Assembly: GCA_016874895.1 (NCBI GenBank) | Contig: VGSX01000039.1 | Coordinates: 1 to 17,986 of the forward strand | DNA from: Deltaproteobacteria bacterium | GTDB taxonomy: Bacteria; Desulfobacterota; Desulfobaccia; Desulfobaccales; Desulfobaccaceae | Reading direction: 5' to 3' | DNA: 17,986 nucleotides | Shown here: positions 13,936 through 17,986 of the stretch, piece by piece | How positions within the stretch are numbered: position 1 is the first letter of the stretch | Layout: each line of letters opens with the position of its first letter | The notes under the pieces: model-generated | Seen by the model: only the letters and a program-made list of their open reading frames with translations | What the model was told of the DNA's origin: nothing | The model's database searches: none | Made by a program: the position numbers and the translations under genes

Positions 13936-14454
13936 TTATTCTCCTTCCGAACGCCAGACGGCCAGAATCAGCAGCCCGGCGCCGATGCAGATGAGGCTAT
14001 CGGCGACGTTGAAAGCCGGCCAGTGGTGGCGTCCGACATAAAAATCCAAAAAATCCAATACTTCTCCCCACCTCACCCGATCGATGAGATTTCCCAGGGC
14101 GCCGCTCAGGACCAGGCTGTAGCCCCACAAAAAGAGCCGCTGCTGCGTCGCCGTGCGCCAGAATAGGTAAAGGAGAATCGCAATTATCCCAAGTTTGGCG
14201 CTAATGAAAAAATATCTGACAAAATCCGGGGGCCAGGTGGACAGGAGCCCGAAGGCAGCGCCGGGATTATAGACGTGCACCAGGTTGAAAAAGTCCGGAA
14301 TAACCGGAATAACCTCATATCGGGAAAGGGATCGGGCAATCCAATGCTTGGTGACTTGATCCAGCCCCACCCCCAAAAACAGGATAAGGCCCAGCAGGAG
14401 GAATTTAGGCGAGGCCGACGTTCTGGGTTCCAAGTGTGACGTTTTGGCATTCAA
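13936..14454 (-). CDS. lspA: Lipoprotein signal peptidase (signal peptidase II)
   Basis: This is an aspartyl protease of the inner membrane that cuts signal peptides from diacylated prolipoproteins. The four-helix layout shows LILFLGVGLDQVTKHWI, VYNPGAAFGLL, GNLIDRVRWGEVLDFLDFY with the first catalytic Asp and FNVADSLICIG with the second. The frame is open back to 14631, overlapping ileS, which would give 231 residues, too long for the family. I therefore chose TTG 14454, which gives 172 residues; TTG 14433 (165 residues) is also possible. There is no in-frame ATG or GTG nearby, although GGAGGT lies 30 nt upstream of TTG 14454. Confidence 0.9.
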   Translation of the reverse strand: MNAKTSHLEPRTSASPKFLLLGLILFLGVGLDQVTKHWIARSLSRYEVIPVIPDFFNLVHVYNPGAAFGLLSTWPPDFVRYFFISAKLGIIAILLYLFWRTATQQRLFLWGYSLVLSGALGNLIDRVRWGEVLDFLDFYVGRHHWPAFNVADSLICIGAGLLILAVWRSEGE

Positions 14455-14500
14455 AGTATATCGATCCGGTGATCCTGTCGTTTTACCTCCGCCCCCCTCT

Positions 14501-14527
14501 GTAGGGGCGGGCCCCCGTGCCCGCCCG
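14501..14527. repeat. GC-rich palindromic repeat in the ileS-lspA spacer
   Basis: GGGCGGGC (14505-14512) and GCCCGCCC (14519-14526) form an 8-bp stem, preceded by GTAG. The GTAGGGGCGGGC...GCCCGCCC pattern is a dispersed intergenic palindrome that I recognise from many genomes (from memory). Placed within a transcript, it could stall or protect RNA. Confidence 0.55.
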
Positions 14528-14578
14528 AAGAAAATATTTTCATTTCCGGGGGGTCGGCTTCTATAGCGCCCGCCCGCC

Positions 14579-17365
14579 TCAATCCGAGAGAATTCCCCGG
14601 CAGCGGGAACACAACTGGGGCTGGCTTTCATCTTCCCCCACGCTGGGGGAATAGAACCAGCAGCGCTGGCACTTATCGCCCCGGGCCCGGGACACGGCGA
14701 TGGTCAGGCCGGGTAGTTCCTGGCTAACCTCACCCGCAAACGCTCCGGGCTGAATCTCCAGGTGAGAGACCATGGTGAGGGTCAACAGCTCGGCGGTGTG
14801 GGTTTGCAGGCGGTTAGACAATTCCTCACTGAGGCCGAGGGTAACCTGGGCTTCCAGAGAATTGCCGATGAGCTTATCCCGGCGGGCCTGCTCCAGGGCC
14901 CGGTTGACCTCCCCCCGGACCTTGAGCAGGATGTCCCATTTTTCCAGCAGGGCTTCCTCGGGAAAGCCGGCCGGCAGCTCGGGGAAGGCGGCCAGCAGCA
15001 CACTTTCCGGCTGCCCGGCCAGGGGAGGCAGGTGGCCCCAGATTTCTTCCGCGGTGAAGGAGAGGATGGGGGCCATCAGGGTGGTCAGGCTGAGCAACAG
15101 GTCGTACAAGGTGCTCTGAGCGCTGCGGCGCTCCCTGGCCTCCGGCCGGGAGACGTAGAGTCGGTCCTTGAGGATGTCCAAGTACAGGGACGACAACTCC
15201 ACGGCGCAGAATTGATGCAAACCTTGATAGACCAAATGGAACTCGAAACGCTCATAGGCGTCCCGGACCCGCCGGATGAGCCTGGCCAGCCACGACAAGG
15301 CCAGCCGGTCCAATTCCTCCCGCTGGTCCGGCGGCAGATAATCCCGGCTCGGATCGAAGTCGGAGAGATTGCCCAACAGGAAGCGGGCCGTATTGCGCAG
15401 ACGGCGGTAGGCCTCGGTGAGCTGTTTGAGGATCTGATCCGAGAGACGCACCTCATCCCGGTAATCCTCGGCCGAGACCCAGAGCCGCAATATTTCGGCC
15501 CCGTATTTTTTGACGACGTCCTGGGGCGCGATGATATTCCCCAGGGATTTGGACATCTTTTTGCCCTCCTTATCCACTGCGAACCCGTGGGTCAGGACGC
15601 TGCGGTAGGGAGCCTGCCCCCGGGTGGCCACCGCAGTGAGCAGGGAGCTGTGGAACCAGCCACGGTGCTGATCCGAGCCTTCCAGGTAGAGGTCGGCGGG
15701 GAAGCCCATCCTGGGCCGGGTTTCCAGCACCCCGGCATAACTGACCCCGGAGTCGAACCAGACGTCCAGGATATCGGTCTCTTTTTTAAACTGAGCCCCG
15801 CCGCACTTCAGGCAGCGGGTATCCGGGGGCAGGAGTTCAGCGGGGCTGCGGCTAAACCAGATATCGGCGCCCGCGGTGCGGACCTCGGCGATAATGTGGT
15901 CCAGGATCTCCTGGGTCAGGAGCACTTCCCGGCAGCCCTGGCAATGGAAGGCCACGATGGGCACCCCCCAGGCCCGCTGGCGGGAGATGCACCAGTCAGG
16001 CCGGTTTTCCACCATGCCGTAAATACGTTCCCGGCCCCAGCGGGGGATCCAGGTCACCTGATTGATGGCCTGCAGGGCCCTGGTCCGCAAGTCGTTGGCC
16101 GCCATGGAAATGAACCACTGCTCCGTGGCCCGGAAGATAATGGGTCTGTTGCAGCGCCAGCAGTGGGGATAGCTGTGGCTGATGTCCTGGCCGCCCAGAA
16201 GCATCCCCCGCTGCTGCAACAGTTCAATGATGCGGGGATTGGCCTCCCAGACCTTGAGACCGGCAAACTCGGTGACTTCCGGGATAAAACGTCCATCATC
16301 GTCCACCGGGGAGTATGTCTCCAGGTTATAGCGCCGGCCGCTGTCATAGTCTTCCTGGCCATGGCCGGGGGCGATGTGGACCAGACCGGAGCCGGCCTCC
16401 AGGGTAACGTAATCCGCACTGATGACCTGGGATTCCCGGTTAATCCAGGGATGCCGGGCCCGACAGCCTTCCAGGCGGGACGCCGGGATGACGGCTACCT
16501 CCCTGCCCTCCGAGGCCACTGACTCCAGGAACCGGGGAATCAGGTCCCGGGCCACGATATAGACTTCCTGGCCCACCAGGAAGGCGGCATAATCAAACTG
16601 GGGATTAACCGCAATGGCCAGGTTGGCGGGCAGGGTCCACGGGGTGGTGGTCCAGATGACCAGAAAAACGGGATGCCCTGCCAGATCAGGAAAGTCCTGG
16701 CTCAAATCATCGAGGAGGGGAAACTTGACAAAAATGGACGGGGTACGGTGCTCCTCGTATTCCACCTCCGCCTCGGCCAAGGCCGTGTGGCAGGTGGCGC
16801 ACCAGTGCACCGGTTTCTTACTCCGGTAAATCCCTCCCGCCAGGGCTATCTTGCCGTATTCGGCGATGATCTGGGCCACATAATCATTGGACATGGTGAG
16901 GTAGGGCTGGAACCAGTCCCCCAGCACTCCCAGGCGGATGAAATCCCGGCGTTGGATATCCACGTACTTCAGGGCGTACTCCCGGCAACGTTGACGCACC
17001 TCCAGTTGTGACAGTTTCAACCCCTTTTCCTTAAGTTCCTTGTCCACCTTGTGTTCAATGGGGAGGCCGTGGCAGTCCCAGCCGGGCACATAGGGGCAAT
17101 CGAAACCGCTCATCTGTTTGGATTTAATGATGATGTCCTTCAGAATCTTGTTGAGGGCGTGTCCCAAGTGGATATCGCCGTTGGCATAGGGCGGCCCGTC
17201 ATGCAGAATATAGCTCGGCCGGCTTTGACCCTGAACGCGCAGTTTGCCGTACAGGTCCATGTCGTCCCAACGCTTCAGAATGGCTGGCTCCCGTCGGGCC
17301 AGATCAGCTTTCATGGGAAAATCGGTTTGGGGCAGATTGAGGGTGGCTTTGTAATCGTCAGCCAT
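14579..17365 (-). CDS. ileS: Isoleucyl-tRNA synthetase
   Basis: This 928-residue class Ia synthetase charges tRNA-Ile and edits valine. The ATP-binding HIGH motif is HLGH (66-69) in PYANGDIHLGHALNKILKD, followed by a CP1 editing insert (about 190-400, including GSGLVHIAPGHGQEDY), WFDSG, and KMSKS near residue 600 (KEGKKMSKSLGN). The C-terminal zinc finger is CQRC...CSRC in the last 30 residues. I chose ATG 17365 (MADDYKATLNLPQ), with GGGAG eight bases upstream; the frame extends 17 codons further but that part is within a repeat. lspA lies downstream, as commonly seen. Confidence 0.97.
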   Translation of the reverse strand: MADDYKATLNLPQTDFPMKADLARREPAILKRWDDMDLYGKLRVQGQSRPSYILHDGPPYANGDIHLGHALNKILKDIIIKSKQMSGFDCPYVPGWDCHGLPIEHKVDKELKEKGLKLSQLEVRQRCREYALKYVDIQRRDFIRLGVLGDWFQPYLTMSNDYVAQIIAEYGKIALAGGIYRSKKPVHWCATCHTALAEAEVEYEEHRTPSIFVKFPLLDDLSQDFPDLAGHPVFLVIWTTTPWTLPANLAIAVNPQFDYAAFLVGQEVYIVARDLIPRFLESVASEGREVAVIPASRLEGCRARHPWINRESQVISADYVTLEAGSGLVHIAPGHGQEDYDSGRRYNLETYSPVDDDGRFIPEVTEFAGLKVWEANPRIIELLQQRGMLLGGQDISHSYPHCWRCNRPIIFRATEQWFISMAANDLRTRALQAINQVTWIPRWGRERIYGMVENRPDWCISRQRAWGVPIVAFHCQGCREVLLTQEILDHIIAEVRTAGADIWFSRSPAELLPPDTRCLKCGGAQFKKETDILDVWFDSGVSYAGVLETRPRMGFPADLYLEGSDQHRGWFHSSLLTAVATRGQAPYRSVLTHGFAVDKEGKKMSKSLGNIIAPQDVVKKYGAEILRLWVSAEDYRDEVRLSDQILKQLTEAYRRLRNTARFLLGNLSDFDPSRDYLPPDQREELDRLALSWLARLIRRVRDAYERFEFHLVYQGLHQFCAVELSSLYLDILKDRLYVSRPEARERRSAQSTLYDLLLSLTTLMAPILSFTAEEIWGHLPPLAGQPESVLLAAFPELPAGFPEEALLEKWDILLKVRGEVNRALEQARRDKLIGNSLEAQVTLGLSEELSNRLQTHTAELLTLTMVSHLEIQPGAFAGEVSQELPGLTIAVSRARGDKCQRCWFYSPSVGEDESQPQLCSRCRGILSD

Positions 17366-17390
17366 ACAGAGACTCCCAAGTAGATCTTGG

Positions 17391-17513
17391 AGGTGTCCAG
17401 CTTTCAGCAGAAACAACGGTTAAGTCAACTTTGGGATGCTTCCGGAATGGGTTAAATTATTCTGACCGGGTAACTTCAATCCCTGAGCTGACGGCTGAAA
17501 ACTGACCGCTTAC
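17391..17513. mobile_element. Second, decayed copy of the MITE-like element upstream of ileS
   Basis: The left side, CCAGCTTTCAGCAGAAACAA then CGGTTAAGTCAACT, parallels the start of the copy at 3190-3322 (AGCTTTCAGCAAAAACAA then TGGGTTAGGCAAACT). The right side, GAGCTGACGGCTGAAAACTG followed by ACCGCTTAC, resembles its right end including the terminal GCTTAC. No target duplication is visible and the left tip is degraded. It occupies most of the leader between ileS and pfk and may contain or displace the ileS promoter. Confidence 0.5.
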
Positions 17514-17596
17514 CAGTTATTAAACACTTAAAGATATCCGCATAAGCCAAAAAGTCAAGTTTTTCCCTGTGATCCCTCAAGCCGACCGCAGTATCC

Positions 17597-17986
17597 TTAA
17601 AATAAATCAACCTGTCCGGTACTGGCCAGCACCTCATTCCACAACCGGCCGTTGGGGTCAATGCGTTTGCGGGCTGAAACGGACAGAGAGATGGGGACAT
17701 GGGTGAATTGACCGTTCCAATAGCCCACCAGCATGTCCGTCCGTCCGGCCAGGCCGGCATGGGCCGCCTGGTGGCCCAGAGTCAGACAGAAATAGGAGTC
17801 GTACGGATTGGCCCGGACACTGCGGATGGTGTAGCTCGGGTCGATATATTTCAAGGTAATGTCCTTGTCGATATTTCGGAAGTGTGCGTTGATGCGATCC
17901 TTTAAGAAGAGGCCGATATCCCCGAGACGGGGGTTGCCGGAAGGGTCGGTTTCTCCGGAGGTTTGAAAAAATTCCTGGCCGGCGCC
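17597..17986 (-). CDS. 6-phosphofructokinase (ATP- or PPi-dependent), C-terminal part
   Basis: This is the last 129 codons of a gene whose start lies to the right of the window. The visible protein reads ...GDIGLFLKDRINAHFRNID..., then KYIDPSYTIRSVRANPYDSY, GHQAAHAGLAGRTDMLVGYW, and FTHVPISLSVSARKRID. Such YIDPSYxIRS and AVHAGMAGRT blocks are characteristic of the C-terminal half of the larger bacterial/plant phosphofructokinase clade that phosphorylates fructose 6-phosphate in glycolysis. The phosphate-donor residues are outside the window, so ATP versus PPi use cannot be decided. It lies upstream of ileS, separated by the decayed element. Confidence 0.85.
   Translation of the reverse strand, partial: GAGQEFFQTSGETDPSGNPRLGDIGLFLKDRINAHFRNIDKDITLKYIDPSYTIRSVRANPYDSYFCLTLGHQAAHAGLAGRTDMLVGYWNGQFTHVPISLSVSARKRIDPNGRLWNEVLASTGQVDLF

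Noticed and set aside
13936..14631. 231-residue version of lspA
   Set aside because: It overlaps the end of ileS and adds 59 low-complexity residues encoded by a palindromic repeat; the family is about 160-170 residues.
14762..16522. Plus-strand open frame of 586 codons
   Set aside because: It is antisense to ileS, whose motifs are all intact; the plus-strand product has no recognisable motif.
17366..17416. Upstream 17-codon extension of ileS
   Set aside because: It lies in the repeat element, while ATG 17365 has its own GGGAG and gives the usual IleS N-terminus.
17366..17596. T-box leader upstream of ileS
   Set aside because: No T-box sequence or terminator/antiterminator arrangement is visible; the leader is mostly the decayed element.

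Overview
The window looks like chromosomal DNA from a GC-rich anaerobic bacterium of the old Deltaproteobacteria (Desulfobacterota). A Desulfobacca- or Syntrophobacter-like host is the best guess, inferred from gene content: a ferredoxin:thioredoxin reductase-like protein paired with a glutaredoxin, HypA, an iron-sulfur-flavoprotein-like reductase, a LivF-type ATPase joined to a PaaK-type CoA ligase, and a PFK of the clade with a GYIDPSY-like core. The genus cannot be fixed from sequence alone.

Left part (1-2832). The window opens inside a coiled-coil gene built from near-perfect 33-bp tandem repeats. Two small unrecognised genes follow, then a glutaredoxin-like/FTR-like redox pair with a 4-bp ATGA overlap. 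Convergent to these, on the minus strand, are a stand-alone CheY-like receiver and hypA.

Middle (2833-8700). A 610-bp gene-free stretch holds a hairpin, a sigma-54-like site and a 133-bp miniature transposable element with inverted ends and an 8-bp target duplication. It is followed by an HD-domain gene and ddl (plus strand, 2-nt spacing). A strong hairpin separates ddl from a converging SAM O-methyltransferase. Upstream of the methyltransferase, on its strand, lies a 54-codon gene with a strong ribosome binding site; its product ends in a Cys/Gly/Pro-rich tail. The adjoining spacer is a nest of dispersed repeats. Next comes a 708-codon frame that joins a complete branched-chain amino-acid transporter ATPase to a complete phenylacetate-CoA-ligase-like domain.

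Right part (8700-17986). All genes are on the minus strand: a small PHA-system-like protein, an iron-sulfur-flavoprotein-like reductase, a small helical protein, and an envelope/isoprenoid cluster that reads ileS, lspA, lgt, cdsA, dxr, rseP in transcription order. These supply tRNA-Ile charging, lipoprotein acylation and signal cleavage, CDP-diacylglycerol, the second MEP-pathway step and intramembrane proteolysis. uppS, which often sits before cdsA, is missing from this run. The window ends inside a phosphofructokinase gene.

The points most worth following are the LivF-PaaK fusion, the small Cys-tailed peptide beside a methyltransferase, the miniature element with its scattered relatives, the spacing variant of the FTR cluster motif, and a spacer at 8739-8831 closed by perfect 10-bp inverted arms. 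I did not find a CRISPR array, rRNA, tRNA or a recognisable defence system.
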